From contig JBIIDT010000004.1 of NCBI GenBank assembly GCA_044238145.1, forward strand, positions 9,755 through 73,754: a stretch of 64,000 bases of DNA, given 5' to 3'. The notes under the pieces are model-generated. The model searched no databases and was not told the origin of the DNA. It was given only the letters and a program-made list of their open reading frames with translations. Positions within the stretch are counted from its first letter, which is position 1. Each line of letters begins with the position of its first letter. Below, piece by piece: positions 17,985 to 27,198 of this stretch. The position numbers were made by a program, and so were the translations under genes. The DNA comes from QWPN01 sp044238145. GTDB taxonomy: Bacteria > Planctomycetota > Planctomycetia > Pirellulales > UBA1268.

Positions 17985-18908
17985 ATGCCCGCCGTCGTCA
18001 CTAGGGTGAGTCCAGCCCCGCTTCCCGCGGCTGCCGCACGACCGGCGGGGTTCACGCTCGTGGAACTGGTGGTGGTGATGGTGGTCGTCGGCACGCTGCT
18101 CGCCGTGCTCCTGCCCGCCGTGCAGCGGGTCCGCGAGGCGGCCCGGCAGGCCGCCTGCCGGACGAACCTCCGCAACATCGGGATCGGGCTGGCGAACTAC
18201 GAGTCGTCGCAGCGCCGCTTTCCACTCGGTTGCGACCACCTGTCGAAACTCGATCACGCCTGGTCTTCGTTCATCCTGCCCCATCTGGAAGAAGGGGCCG
18301 TGGCGGCGCGGATCGACTATAAGAAGCCGTGGGACGACGAGCCCCGCGACGGGTCGCCCGGCAATCGCGCGGCGGCGGACCTGGCCGTGCCCGTCTACGT
18401 GTGCGCCGCGGCGATCGTGCCCTATCCGGGAAAGCAGGACTATTTCGGCATCGCCGGCATCGGCCTCGGGGCCCCGGGCGTGCCGACCGCCGACTACGAT
18501 CCCGGCCCGGCGGCGACGCGGATTCCGCCTCCGCAGTGGCCGACGTGCGGCATGCTCTACCAGAGCGACGCGGCGAATCCGCGCGGCGTGCGGGCCGCGA
18601 CCGTCACCGACGGTCTGAGCCGGACGCTGCTCGTCGCCGAATCGACCGACCAGGGGGTGCCGCTCGGCGAGCTCGAGAACCCTGGGGCCGCGAGCACGTT
18701 CGGCCGGTGGGCGACCGCATCGAGCTACCTGCTCAACAAGAAAGTCATCAACGACAGCCGCGGCGAGGCCTTTTTCAGCAATCACCCCGGCCTGCTCTTC
18801 GCCCTGTTCGCCGACGGTCACGTCGCCCCGCTGGACGACGCGGTCGACCCCGAGGTGCTGGGGGCGATTTGCACGCGAAATGGTGGCGAAATGGCCGTTG
18901 TGCCCTGA
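17985..18908 (+). CDS. DUF1559 domain protein with type II/IV prepilin-like N-terminus
   Basis: This 307-residue member is of a family greatly expanded in Planctomycetes. The prepilin cleavage and methylation motif GFTLVELVVVMVVVGTLLAV is at about 22-41, giving a long 21-residue leader before it. The diagnostic VQRVREAARQAACRTNLRNI and ANYESSQRRFP follow. The C-terminal part ends with the family pattern in which FSNHPGLLFALFADGHV precedes a final short helix. These proteins are thought to be processed by a prepilin peptidase and exposed at the surface; their role is not established. The gene lies 73 bases downstream of the second glycosyltransferase. Confidence 0.93.
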   Translation: MPAVVTRVSPAPLPAAAARPAGFTLVELVVVMVVVGTLLAVLLPAVQRVREAARQAACRTNLRNIGIGLANYESSQRRFPLGCDHLSKLDHAWSSFILPHLEEGAVAARIDYKKPWDDEPRDGSPGNRAAADLAVPVYVCAAAIVPYPGKQDYFGIAGIGLGAPGVPTADYDPGPAATRIPPPQWPTCGMLYQSDAANPRGVRAATVTDGLSRTLLVAESTDQGVPLGELENPGAASTFGRWATASSYLLNKKVINDSRGEAFFSNHPGLLFALFADGHVAPLDDAVDPEVLGAICTRNGGEMAVVP

Positions 18909-18934
18909 CGCAGGTGGCCGCCGCGGCGTTCCGG

Positions 18935-18963
18935 TTGCACCGGTTGGGGCAGATGGGTAATCT
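18935..18963 (+). promoter_or_regulatory. Putative sigma-70-like promoter for the small secreted protein gene
   Basis: TTGCAC (18935-18940) and TAATCT (18958-18963) are spaced by exactly 17 bases. This is the best-spaced promoter-like pair noticed in the window. Transcription would start near 18970, giving a leader of about 58 bases before the ATG at 19028. Confidence 0.5.
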
Positions 18964-19027
18964 TCCGGTAGGTCTGGTGGCTGGATTTCGCCCTCGTTTC
19001 TCCTGTCATTCTCGGAGTTCACGACTC

Positions 19028-19375
19028 ATGCATTCCTTCCTCGTTCATCGTCGCTGGCTGGCGGGTGTGGCGGCCATCGCGCTCCTGGCCGCGTTTTCGG
19101 CCCCGGCACTCGCCAACGGCAGCAGTTCGAAGTCCAAGGTCAACGTCCGCGTGAAGAACTTCCGCGCGAGTCCCGTCAACGTGGCAGTCGCCAACAAGAA
19201 CCCGACGGCCTTCCGCGGCCTCAGCTCGCTGCAGGCCACGCAGTTCCAGGTGAACAAGGGAACTTTCCGGGTGAACGACCAGGTCACCACGGCCACGTTC
19301 AACTCCGGGAATCGGAAGACGGTGTACATCGCCCTCACCGACTCCGGGATCGAGGACACGACGACCCAGTTCTGA
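19028..19375 (+). CDS. Small secreted protein, function unknown
   Basis: This 115-residue protein has a clear signal peptide: HRRW, then a hydrophobic core GVAAIALLAAFSAPALA, with cleavage expected after ALA near residue 29. The mature part of about 86 residues is Ser/Thr/Asn/Val-rich with a beta-strand look (SKSKVNVRVKNFRASPVNVAV) and has no Cys. I do not recognise a family. It has a promoter candidate of its own and lies 3 bases upstream of the lnt-like gene, which it may be co-transcribed with. Confidence 0.75.
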   Translation: MHSFLVHRRWLAGVAAIALLAAFSAPALANGSSSKSKVNVRVKNFRASPVNVAVANKNPTAFRGLSSLQATQFQVNKGTFRVNDQVTTATFNSGNRKTVYIALTDSGIEDTTTQF

Positions 19376-19378
19376 GCG

Positions 19379-20980
19379 ATGCAGCAGCGAGGGCGCCGCC
19401 GCGCGGTCTCCATCGCCGCGGCCGCTATCACGGCCATCGCCGTGGCGGTGCTCGTCGCCGGTCCCTGGCTGCGGCAGGAACTCGTGGCGTCGGCCATCGC
19501 GGGCGTTGCTGCCGCGTTGTTGCTCGTGAGGCGGCTGCGCGGCTGGGTCGGCGAGCTGGCGGGCCTGCTCGCGGCCGCCCTCGCCCTGGCGATCGCCTTC
19601 CACTGGTCGCCCGGTGCCCTCGCCCACGCGATGGGCACGAGCCATCCCATCGGCCTGGCCTTCACGGTGCCGATCGTGGCCTGGGACGCGGTGCGGCTGG
19701 TCGCCCCCTTCTGGCTCGCGGCCCGGCTCGTCGACGATCCCCGCGACGCCTGGCTGCCGGCGGCGTTGACGGCGGTCGTCACCGAGGCGGTGGTGCCGGC
19801 GATCTTTCCCTGGAAGCTGGGCTACACGCTGCTGGCCTGGCCGGTCGCGGTGCAGGCGGTCGACCTGTGCGGCACCGAGTGGGCGTCGTTCGTGCTCTTC
19901 GCGCACGCCGGTGCCCTCGTGGCGGCGGTCGCGGCCCTCGATCTGCGGCTCGGGGGCGGCCGCCTGCTCGATCCCTCCCGCCGGTCCCGTGGTTGGACGC
20001 CGGTCGGGTGCGCGGCGGTCGCCGTCGTGGTGGCGAACGCGGCCTATGGCTGGTGGGCGATCGCGGCGTGGACTGCGGCAGGCTCAGCCGCGCCCCGGTT
20101 CCGCGTGGCGCTCGTGCAGGCCGACCCGTCGGCGGACGAGGCGCTGCTCGGCTTTCAGCGGCTCACGAGGCAGGCCTGTGCCGACGGCGGCTTCGACCTC
20201 GTGTGCTGGCCGGAATGCAGCGGCGGATCGTACGAGGCCTGCCTGGAGAGCTTCGCCGACGAGGGGCTGCTCCGGCGGCACTCGCGTGAGCCACGGCGCG
20301 GCGTCCAGCCGCTCGCCGACGCCACCTGCCCGCTCCTCTTCGGGGGCCAGATCTACGAGGGCCTGCCCGAGAAGCCACGGCGGCTCTACCAGGCCGCGAT
20401 CCTCATGGACCGCTCCCAGTTGCTGGCTGGGGCCTACCACAAGCGGCACCTGATGCCCTTCGGCGAGTACGTGCCGTGGGCGGAGCAGTTCCCCGAACTG
20501 CGGCTCTACTTCCCCGCGGCGGAGGACTTCAACACCGGCCGTCAGGCGACGGTGCTCGGCGCCGGACCGGCCCGTATCGGCCCGCTCCTGTGCTACGAGG
20601 ACATGGTGCCGGCGGCCGCGGCGTCGCTCGTGCGCAACTCCGCCAACCTGCTGGTCTCGCTCGTCAACGGCGCGTTCTTCACTGAGCCGGTGACGCTCTC
20701 CCAGCATCGGCTGCTCGCCCAGCTGCGGGCGGTGGAGAACCGGCGCTGCCTTCTGCGCTGTGCGGCGACGGGCGAGACCTGCGTCGTGTCGCCACTCGGC
20801 ACGGTCACCGACCGGCTGCCGCTGCACGCCGTGGGCGTGCTCGCCGCCGAAGTGCCCCTGCTCGAGGCGGTGACGCCGGCCACCCGCTTTCCGGCGGCGT
20901 TTCCCCTGGCCTGCGGGCTCGGGCTGGCGGTCGTGGTGATCAGGCGTCGGCGGGTCGGCCGCGGGAGACCGAACGCGTGA
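19379..20980 (+). CDS. lnt: Apolipoprotein N-acyltransferase (Lnt-like, nitrilase superfamily)
   Basis: This 533-residue protein has several N-terminal hydrophobic segments (to about residue 235) and a carbon-nitrogen hydrolase domain after FRVALVQADPS. The catalytic triad candidates are in place: Glu in CWPECSGG, Lys in YHKRHLMPFGEYVP, and Cys in PLLCYEDMVP. Lnt adds the third acyl chain to lipoproteins in the inner membrane. YHKRHLMPFGEYVP is closely like the E. coli motif. The gene overlaps the next one by 4 bases. An Lnt-like acyltransferase with another acceptor is possible, since homologues in surface-polysaccharide regions may differ. Confidence 0.82.
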   Translation: MQQRGRRRAVSIAAAAITAIAVAVLVAGPWLRQELVASAIAGVAAALLLVRRLRGWVGELAGLLAAALALAIAFHWSPGALAHAMGTSHPIGLAFTVPIVAWDAVRLVAPFWLAARLVDDPRDAWLPAALTAVVTEAVVPAIFPWKLGYTLLAWPVAVQAVDLCGTEWASFVLFAHAGALVAAVAALDLRLGGGRLLDPSRRSRGWTPVGCAAVAVVVANAAYGWWAIAAWTAAGSAAPRFRVALVQADPSADEALLGFQRLTRQACADGGFDLVCWPECSGGSYEACLESFADEGLLRRHSREPRRGVQPLADATCPLLFGGQIYEGLPEKPRRLYQAAILMDRSQLLAGAYHKRHLMPFGEYVPWAEQFPELRLYFPAAEDFNTGRQATVLGAGPARIGPLLCYEDMVPAAAASLVRNSANLLVSLVNGAFFTEPVTLSQHRLLAQLRAVENRRCLLRCAATGETCVVSPLGTVTDRLPLHAVGVLAAEVPLLEAVTPATRFPAAFPLACGLGLAVVVIRRRRVGRGRPNA

Positions 20981-22947
20981 CGACCGCCGATCCCATCCCC
21001 GCCGGTCGCACCGCTCCGCTCGGCGCGGTGGCGCCGGCCGAGTCGCGCGGCGGGTGGGCGGTGGCCGGAATCGTCGCCTGGCTCGGACTCCTGCTCGTCG
21101 GGCTCAACCTCGTCCACGATCCCAGCGTGCACGACAAGACGCTGCTGCCCCGGCTGCACGCGCTGGTGATCGTGATGCTGGCCGCCATCCCGACGCTGGC
21201 CCTGCCGCGGGTCGCGGCGCGGATCGACCTCGGCGTGCTCCGGGAGCCGGTGATCCTCTGCGCCGTCGGGTACGCCGCCTGCACGGCCGCGTCGTTGCTC
21301 GTCGCCGTGAACGCGACCGCCGGGCTGGTGGACGTCGTCCGCACCGGGGCGGCGACCCTGCTGCTCGTCGTGGCCTGCCTCCTGCTGCCGCTCGTGCCGC
21401 GATGGCGCGAACGGCTCCTCAGCTGGCTGGTGGTCGCGGCGCTGGTGACCGCGAGCCTCGGCTGGTACGAGCTGCTCGCCACGCACGGCCTCGGCCTCCA
21501 TCCGCGGCGGGTGATCGAGGACGTCTCCGGTCGCATGGGCAACGTCAACCTCCTGTCGGGTTACCTGGTGCTCCTCCTGCCCGGCTGCCTGGCGGCGGCC
21601 TGCCTGCTGCGGGGCCCGTGGCGGATGCTCGGTCTGCTCGCCGCCCTCGGCTCGGGCGGGCTCGTCGTGCTGCTCCAGTCGCGGTCCGCCTGGGTCGGCC
21701 TCGCCGCGGGAGCGGTGTTCGCGGCGGCGGCGGCCTGGCTGGGCCGGCGGCGGCTCGGGATCGGCACAGCCGCCGGCCGCTTGTTGGCGGCCGGCGGGCT
21801 GGCCGTGGTCTGCGGCGTGGGCGGCTGGGCATGGCTGGCCGGGCCGGACGATCCGCTCGCGGCCCGGCTGCGGAGCCTCGTGTCGGCCCGTTACCCGGAT
21901 GGGCGGGTGAGCGACGGCGGGCGGACGATGATCTGGCGGCTGACCGGCCGGCTGATCGCCGACCATCCGTGGGCCGGTGTCGGCGCGGGCAACTTCCCCA
22001 TCCGTCTCCCGGAGTACTACGCCGCGCCGGAGGCCGCCATGGCCGAGGTCCACACCGACACCTGGTCGCGGCCCCACAACGATTTCCTGCAGGTGGCCGC
22101 GGAGAAGGGCCTACCCGGCCTGCTCGCCTTCGTCGGGGTCTTCGTGGCGGCGTTCGTCTCCGCCGCCGCGACCGTGCGGCGGGCCGCGGCCGACGCAGCG
22201 CGGCTGGTGGTGTTTCTCGGATCGGCGGTCGCCTCGTACCTGGCCTTTTCCTGTTTCGACTTTCCGCTCGAGCGGGTCAGCCACCAGGCGACACTCGCCG
22301 TCCTGCTCGCCGCCATCACCGTGCTCCGGCGGCAGGAGGCGCCCGCTCCCGGCTCGGTGGCCGCACGGTCACCCCGCGGCGGTGCGTGGCCCGCGGCCGT
22401 CGGCATCACCGCGCTCGGCCTCCTCGCCGCAGCCGCCTGGACGAGCGTCGCGATCGAGCAGGAACGCTCAGCCGTCCGGGCCCGCGCCGCGCTCGAGGCG
22501 GGCCGGATCGACGACACGATCCGGTTCGCCCGCCGCGCGACGACGCCCTGGCGGACGCTCGACGCCCGCGGCGTGCCCGTGGCCTTCTACGAGGGCCTGG
22601 CGGAGATGCGGCGGGGAGACGCCGCCGCGGCCACGGCCTGCCTGGAGCGGGCCCGGCGCGACAACCCGACCCGCCTCGCCGTGCTCAACAACCTCGGCAT
22701 CCTCTACGCGACGGCAGGTCGCACGGACGAGGCGATCGAATGCTTCGCCGGTGCCGTCCACCTGTATCCGCACCGCCCGGAGGGCATCGCCAATCTGGCC
22801 GGCTGCTACCTCGACGCCGGCCGGCCCGGCGACGCGGTGGCCCTCTTAGAGCGGGTGCCCGAGCCGCAGCGGACGCCGGCGATGCGGGAGCATCTCGACC
22901 GCGGCCGGGCCATGCTCGACGCCGCCGGCGATCCGCCGGCGGACTGA
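20977..22947 (+). CDS. O-antigen ligase/polymerase-like membrane protein with C-terminal TPR region
   Basis: This 656-residue protein starts at a GTG overlapping the lnt stop. Residues about 20-470 form roughly 11-13 membrane segments. The large periplasmic loop region contains the Wzy_C-type motif: SDGGRTMIWRLTGRLIADHP, GVGAGNFP and a downstream PHNDFLQVAAEKGL with the family His. After a last membrane segment near 470, the C-terminus (about 515-640) is TPR-like (LNNLGILYATAGRTDEAIEC). It probably ligates or polymerises a lipid-linked glycan made by the neighbouring enzymes. The TPR tail on this family is common in planctomycetes. Confidence 0.85.
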   Translation: MTTADPIPAGRTAPLGAVAPAESRGGWAVAGIVAWLGLLLVGLNLVHDPSVHDKTLLPRLHALVIVMLAAIPTLALPRVAARIDLGVLREPVILCAVGYAACTAASLLVAVNATAGLVDVVRTGAATLLLVVACLLLPLVPRWRERLLSWLVVAALVTASLGWYELLATHGLGLHPRRVIEDVSGRMGNVNLLSGYLVLLLPGCLAAACLLRGPWRMLGLLAALGSGGLVVLLQSRSAWVGLAAGAVFAAAAAWLGRRRLGIGTAAGRLLAAGGLAVVCGVGGWAWLAGPDDPLAARLRSLVSARYPDGRVSDGGRTMIWRLTGRLIADHPWAGVGAGNFPIRLPEYYAAPEAAMAEVHTDTWSRPHNDFLQVAAEKGLPGLLAFVGVFVAAFVSAAATVRRAAADAARLVVFLGSAVASYLAFSCFDFPLERVSHQATLAVLLAAITVLRRQEAPAPGSVAARSPRGGAWPAAVGITALGLLAAAAWTSVAIEQERSAVRARAALEAGRIDDTIRFARRATTPWRTLDARGVPVAFYEGLAEMRRGDAAAATACLERARRDNPTRLAVLNNLGILYATAGRTDEAIECFAGAVHLYPHRPEGIANLAGCYLDAGRPGDAVALLERVPEPQRTPAMREHLDRGRAMLDAAGDPPAD

Positions 22948-22955
22948 CGCCCGCG

Positions 22956-24200
22956 CTACCAGCGGGCCTCGAGGCCCAGGCTCGCGCCGTGGAGGTACAG
23001 CCCGGCGCCGCCGTTCAAGCCGCTGCCGCTGGTGCTCTGGGCGCCGAAGTCGAACTGGTTCGGCGCCAGGGCCACGCCCGAGAGCCAGATCAGGTTGTAG
23101 CCGGCCCGCAGGCCCCAGGTCTCGGTGAGCCGGTAGACGAGGGTCGCGTTCAGGTCGCCGATGAAGCCCACGCCCCCCTCGAACGCCGACTGCGCCGGAC
23201 GGATCGGTGGGTCGGGCACGACCGGATCGACGATCGGATCCTGCGACTGCGACAGCGCGGAGCCGCACAGGGCGACCTTCGCCCAGCCCTCGAAGGCCCA
23301 TCGCTCCCACTCCATCCGGCCGCGGCCGCCGAGCTGGGCCCCGAAGAGGTTCGTCGAACTGCGCAGGGAGTACAGGCCCGGGTCCGGGCTCGCGCCGCCG
23401 GTGAGCGTCAGGTCGGCCGCTTCGTCGAGGCCCGCCCAGCGGACGCCGGCGAGCCAGTCGAACGTGCCCCGGCAGTACCCGGCGCACCGCCGCCAGGGCT
23501 CGGCGGCCCCGCGGCAGAACCCGCCGTCGTCGGCGCGGGAGAAGACGTTGATCTCGGCGGAGTTGAGGGTCGAGGCGTAGGTCGCCCGGGCGAGGCTGCG
23601 GTCGTTGAACTCCGGCACGAGCAGGGCCAGCGGATCGGGAGCCTGGAGGTTGTCGGTCCCGCCTGCCGTCCGCGAGGCGAACATGCCCCACACACCGAGG
23701 TAGCCCACCTCCCAGCCCGCGTCGGAGTCGTTGACCGCGCCGAAGAACAGTCGCAGGCCCGGCTGGGTCGCGAACTGCAGTTGGCCGGTCGTGATCACCG
23801 CCTGGCCCGCGCTCGCGGCGAGCAACTGGTCGGTCGACTGGTTGTCGCGCTGCAGGAAAAGCACATCCGCGATCGCGTAGGCCTGCGGCCGGCCGGCGCC
23901 GGCCGCCGCGCAGCCGACCGACGGGGCGAACGGCGGCGTCTCACCCACCGATGCGTGGTCGGGCGGGCCATACGGCTCGACCAGGAACGGCTCCTCCACC
24001 ACGACCGGCGGCTCGGTCACCGTCGCCTCCGGCGGCGGTTCGCCGAGCGGCGCCCCGGGCACGACGGCATTCTCGAGCGGCTCGTCGACCGCCAGGCTCC
24101 GGTCGGCCGGCGGCAGGGGCGCGGCGTCCTCGCCCCGGGTCGCCCCGCAGGCCACCGCCAGCAGCATTCCGATCACGAAGCCCCGCCCGAGTCGCACCAT
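22956..24200 (-). CDS. BBP7-like outer-membrane beta-barrel protein
   Basis: This 414-residue protein starts at 24200, 5 bases after GGAGG, with a signal peptide (LGRGFVIGMLLAVACGATRG). A low-complexity Pro/Glu/Val-rich segment (about 30-80) follows. The barrel region begins with AIADVLFLQRDN, the opening motif of planctomycete BBP7 proteins. Alternating hydrophobic and polar strands run to the end, finishing with SLGLEARW, the terminal aromatic expected of outer-membrane barrels. It carries six cysteines in the middle (GGFCRG, RRCAGYCRG), unusual for a barrel. It is probably a structural or porin protein of the outer membrane; substrate unknown. Confidence 0.8.
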   Translation of the reverse strand: MVRLGRGFVIGMLLAVACGATRGEDAAPLPPADRSLAVDEPLENAVVPGAPLGEPPPEATVTEPPVVVEEPFLVEPYGPPDHASVGETPPFAPSVGCAAAGAGRPQAYAIADVLFLQRDNQSTDQLLAASAGQAVITTGQLQFATQPGLRLFFGAVNDSDAGWEVGYLGVWGMFASRTAGGTDNLQAPDPLALLVPEFNDRSLARATYASTLNSAEINVFSRADDGGFCRGAAEPWRRCAGYCRGTFDWLAGVRWAGLDEAADLTLTGGASPDPGLYSLRSSTNLFGAQLGGRGRMEWERWAFEGWAKVALCGSALSQSQDPIVDPVVPDPPIRPAQSAFEGGVGFIGDLNATLVYRLTETWGLRAGYNLIWLSGVALAPNQFDFGAQSTSGSGLNGGAGLYLHGASLGLEARW

Positions 24201-24216
24201 GCGTACCTCCCCGGAG

Positions 24217-24237
24217 CCGTCGGCCTCGAGCCGACGG
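24217..24237 (-). promoter_or_regulatory. Perfect 8-bp hairpin upstream of the barrel gene
   Basis: CCGTCGGC and GCCGACGG flank a CTCGA loop (24217-24237). The element begins 16 bases ahead of the barrel start codon, just outside its ribosome site. It could be an operator or a 5'-leader hairpin. No similar copy was noticed elsewhere in the window. Confidence 0.35.
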
Positions 24238-24336
24238 TCCACCGGATCATTCGGCACATCCGGCAGGGAGGATGAGAATCGTTGCGACCCGCACGGGCGG
24301 CCCGGCAGGCGGGGCAGGCAGGGCAGGATGGGGGAC

Positions 24337-26007
24337 TCACTCCCGCCGGGCGGAGTCGGCGTCGATCATCGCCCGCAGCTCGGCGAGGTGGCCGGCTTCG
24401 GCCGGATCCTTGTCTTTCCGCCAGCGGACGATCCGCGGAAAGCGGACGGCCACGCCCGACTTGTGCCGCGTGGAGAGGGACACGCCCTCGAACGCCAGCT
24501 GGAAGACGAGCGTCGGTCGGCAGATCCGCACGGGACCGTGCTTCTCGAGGGTGGTCGCCCGGACGATCCGGTCCACCTCCACGATCTCTGCATCGGACAG
24601 GCCGGAGTAAGCCTTGGCGATCGTGACCAGGTTCCCGTCGTGCCACACCCCGAGGGTGTAGTCGCTGTGCAGCCCCGCCCTGCGGCCGTGGCCAGCCTGG
24701 GCGTAGAGCAGCACGGCGTCGATCTCCAGGGGCTCGATCTTCCACTTCCACCAGTCTCCACGGGTCCGGCCGACGCCGTAACCGCTCGCCAGCCGCTTGA
24801 GCATCAGGCCCTCGACGCCCCGGCTGCGGGAGGCGGCCCGGTGGGCGGCGAGCGCCTGCCAGGAGTCTCCGCTGACGACCGGCGAGAGAAAGACGTGGTC
24901 GCCGGCGGCCGGCACCGCCGTCCCCGCGAGCAGTTCGTCGAAGCCGTGGGGCGCGAGCCGCTCGAGCGCGGCCCGCCGGTCCGCCAGCGGCCGCTCGCGG
25001 AGGTCCACGCCTTCCGTCTCGAGCAGGTCGTAGGCGACGAACGCGCAGGGAATCTCGGCGAGGATCGCCTTCGTGACCCGCCGCCGGCCGCTCCGTTTCG
25101 AGAGGGCGGCGAAGCCGAGCAGGCGGCGGTCGCGGATGGCGAGCAGTTCGCCGTCGAGCACGGTGCCTTCCGGCAGCAGCGCCCCCGCCCGCACGACCTC
25201 GGGGAAGGCGTCGTTGACCGGCTCTCCGCCACGGCTCCAGACCGTGACGTCGCCGCCGCGGCGGACCAGTTGGGCCCGCATGCCGTCCCACTTCCACTCG
25301 GCCAGCCAGTCACGGACCGGGCCCAGGTCGGTCGCGACGTCGTCCGCCGCGGTGCGATCGAGGGCCGATGCCAGGAAAAACGGATAGGGCCGCCGGTCAT
25401 CCAGGGGGCCGGACGCCGCGGTCAGCAGCTGCGCGAAGGCGACGCCATCGGCCACGGGATCCCCCATCAGCCGGTGGGCCATGACCGCCGGTTCGACGCC
25501 CGCGACGTCGGCCAGCGCCCGGGCCACGAGCGTGCGGGACACGCCCACGCGACAGCCCCCTGTGATCAGCTTGTGCCAGACGATCCGCTCCCGCGGGGCC
25601 AGCCGCCCCCAGACGTCGAGCACGACCTCCTTCTTCCGGGCCTCGTCGGCCGACCGCAGGTCATGCACCGTCGTCCGCATGATCTCGGCGAGGCCGATCT
25701 CCGCGGTCCCCGCAGGCTCGCCCTGCGGGCCGTCGGGGAGGAGCAGGGCCAGCGTCTCGGCGAGGTCGCCGACGTGCGCGTAACACTCCTCCACGAGCCA
25801 GGGATCGAGCTCCGTGGCCTCGGCCACCCAGGCCCGCAGCTGCCCGGTCGACACAGCCCGCAGTTGCCGCCCGCCGCAGAGCACGCCCAGGGCGCAGGCC
25901 GCGTCGTCCGGGGGGGCCGACGCGAAGTACTCCCGCAGGGCCTCGACCTTGTCGTTCGTGCGGGAAGTGGCGTCGAGCCGCCAGTAGAGTTCGGTGAAGC
26001 GTTTCAT
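24337..26007 (-). CDS. ATP-dependent DNA ligase, bacterial ligase-associated cassette type
   Basis: This 556-residue enzyme is made of an N-terminal helical DNA-binding domain (about 1-200), an adenylation domain with nucleophile motif KWDG (Lys 239), DGEL and FVAYDLLE, the later motifs EGLMLKR and WWKWK, and an OB-fold C-terminus. It belongs to the ATP-dependent ligase group encoded with PdeM, Lhr-type helicase and an MBL exonuclease, not to the LigD/Ku group. A second ligase (NAD type, LigA) is expected elsewhere for replication. The exonuclease partner lies 1.2 kb away on the same strand. Confidence 0.93.
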   Translation of the reverse strand: MKRFTELYWRLDATSRTNDKVEALREYFASAPPDDAACALGVLCGGRQLRAVSTGQLRAWVAEATELDPWLVEECYAHVGDLAETLALLLPDGPQGEPAGTAEIGLAEIMRTTVHDLRSADEARKKEVVLDVWGRLAPRERIVWHKLITGGCRVGVSRTLVARALADVAGVEPAVMAHRLMGDPVADGVAFAQLLTAASGPLDDRRPYPFFLASALDRTAADDVATDLGPVRDWLAEWKWDGMRAQLVRRGGDVTVWSRGGEPVNDAFPEVVRAGALLPEGTVLDGELLAIRDRRLLGFAALSKRSGRRRVTKAILAEIPCAFVAYDLLETEGVDLRERPLADRRAALERLAPHGFDELLAGTAVPAAGDHVFLSPVVSGDSWQALAAHRAASRSRGVEGLMLKRLASGYGVGRTRGDWWKWKIEPLEIDAVLLYAQAGHGRRAGLHSDYTLGVWHDGNLVTIAKAYSGLSDAEIVEVDRIVRATTLEKHGPVRICRPTLVFQLAFEGVSLSTRHKSGVAVRFPRIVRWRKDKDPAEAGHLAELRAMIDADSARRE

Positions 26008-26115
26008 CGGCGCGGACCGGTTCCAGGTTCCGCCGCCCCCATCATGCCATACGCCTGGCGGATGGTGTACACTCATGTGCGGTTCGACCCGCCTCGTCCG
26101 TGGCCGGGAGTCGAC

Positions 26116-27189
26116 ATGCCCGCCATCCAGCCGCCCCCCGTCCCGCCCGCGGCGCCTTCCGCGCCGGTGGATTGGTTCACCGCGGTGGACGAGTTCGTGT
26201 TCACGATCTACCGGACGGGCTTCGTGCAGAGTTTGATCCTGCACGTGGTGGTGCTCCTGCTGCTGGCGGTGATCATCATCCGCCCCGACCTGCCGCGGCA
26301 GGCCGTCGTCGCCCTCGAGTTCACGGCGGCGGGCTCCGAGCCGGAGCCGGACGTGGCCACGCTCGACATGCCGGCGCCGGAGGAACTCGCGGTGCCCGAG
26401 GATGCCGAACCGCTGCCGCTCGCCGACCTGCCCGAGGCGGAGCCGGACCTCGCGATCGACGTGGTCGAGCCGGCGGACTTCGCGATGGACGCGGAGGTCG
26501 CCGAGCCCGACGCCGCGGCGCTGCTCGCCGACGTGGCGGTGCCGGTCGCGGCCCGCGGGCCACGGCCGGCGGCCGCCCCGGCTGCGGGGGGTGGAGGCGG
26601 GGGTGGCGGGGCCGCGATCGGCGGCGAGATCGGCCGCCGGCTCGCGGTCGCCGGGGCCGGCACCGGCGACGTGCAGATCTCGATCGCCTGGAACAACGTG
26701 AACGACATCGACCTGCACGTGATGGTGGAGCCGGCCGGGCAGGCGTTCGCCCCCTCGATCATCAACTTCACCAACCGCATCGGCATCGCCGGCGGCTGCC
26801 TCGACGTCGATCGCAACGTGCACCCCACCACCGTGACGCCGGTGGAGAACGTCTTCTGGGGGCGTGGCGCGGCACCGTTCGGCCGCTACACGGTGGCCGT
26901 GCACCACTACCGCGACTGGGGCGGCGGCAACCCGACGGACGTGGAGGTGGTGGTGCTCGTCGACGGCGAGGTGGAGCGGTTCAAGGTGCGGCTGCAGCCC
27001 GGCGATCCGTTCAAGGTGGTGACGGCCTTCCTGCGGCTGCCACCGAACGGGGGCTACACGGCCGCGCCCGCCGCCTCGCTGCCGGTCGTCCGGCGGCCGC
27101 TGCCCACCTGGCAGCCGGCTCCGGTGCGGCGGGGGGGCGGGGGCGGGGGGCCCGCGCTGCCCATGATTCCGCTCAAGCCGACCCGCTGA
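26116..27189 (+). CDS. Membrane-anchored protein with C-terminal DUF2135-like (YfaP-type) beta domain
   Basis: This 357-residue protein has one membrane helix (about 35-56, QSLILHVVVLLLLAVIII), a long acidic Ala/Glu/Asp/Pro linker (about 60-150), a poly-Gly hinge, then a beta domain from about 185. That domain reads ISIAWNNVNDIDLHVMVEP, then GCLDVDRNVHPTT, and YTVAVHHYRDWGGGNPTDVE. This is the pattern of DUF2135/YfaP proteins, where D-x-D-L-H and the following Asp residues may bind a metal. The ATG at 26116 has GGGAG upstream; the in-frame ATG at 26044 lies before a TACACT -10-like box and is less likely. The gene sits head-to-head with the DNA ligase. Function unknown. Confidence 0.75.
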   Translation: MPAIQPPPVPPAAPSAPVDWFTAVDEFVFTIYRTGFVQSLILHVVVLLLLAVIIIRPDLPRQAVVALEFTAAGSEPEPDVATLDMPAPEELAVPEDAEPLPLADLPEAEPDLAIDVVEPADFAMDAEVAEPDAAALLADVAVPVAARGPRPAAAPAAGGGGGGGGAAIGGEIGRRLAVAGAGTGDVQISIAWNNVNDIDLHVMVEPAGQAFAPSIINFTNRIGIAGGCLDVDRNVHPTTVTPVENVFWGRGAAPFGRYTVAVHHYRDWGGGNPTDVEVVVLVDGEVERFKVRLQPGDPFKVVTAFLRLPPNGGYTAAPAASLPVVRRPLPTWQPAPVRRGGGGGGPALPMIPLKPTR

Positions 27190-27198
27190 GCGGCCTGC

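Noticed and set aside
21054..24275. Plus-strand open frame of over 1000 codons through the O-antigen-ligase-like and barrel genes
   Set aside because: Arg/Pro/Gly-rich shadow; the true products on both strands are recognisable.
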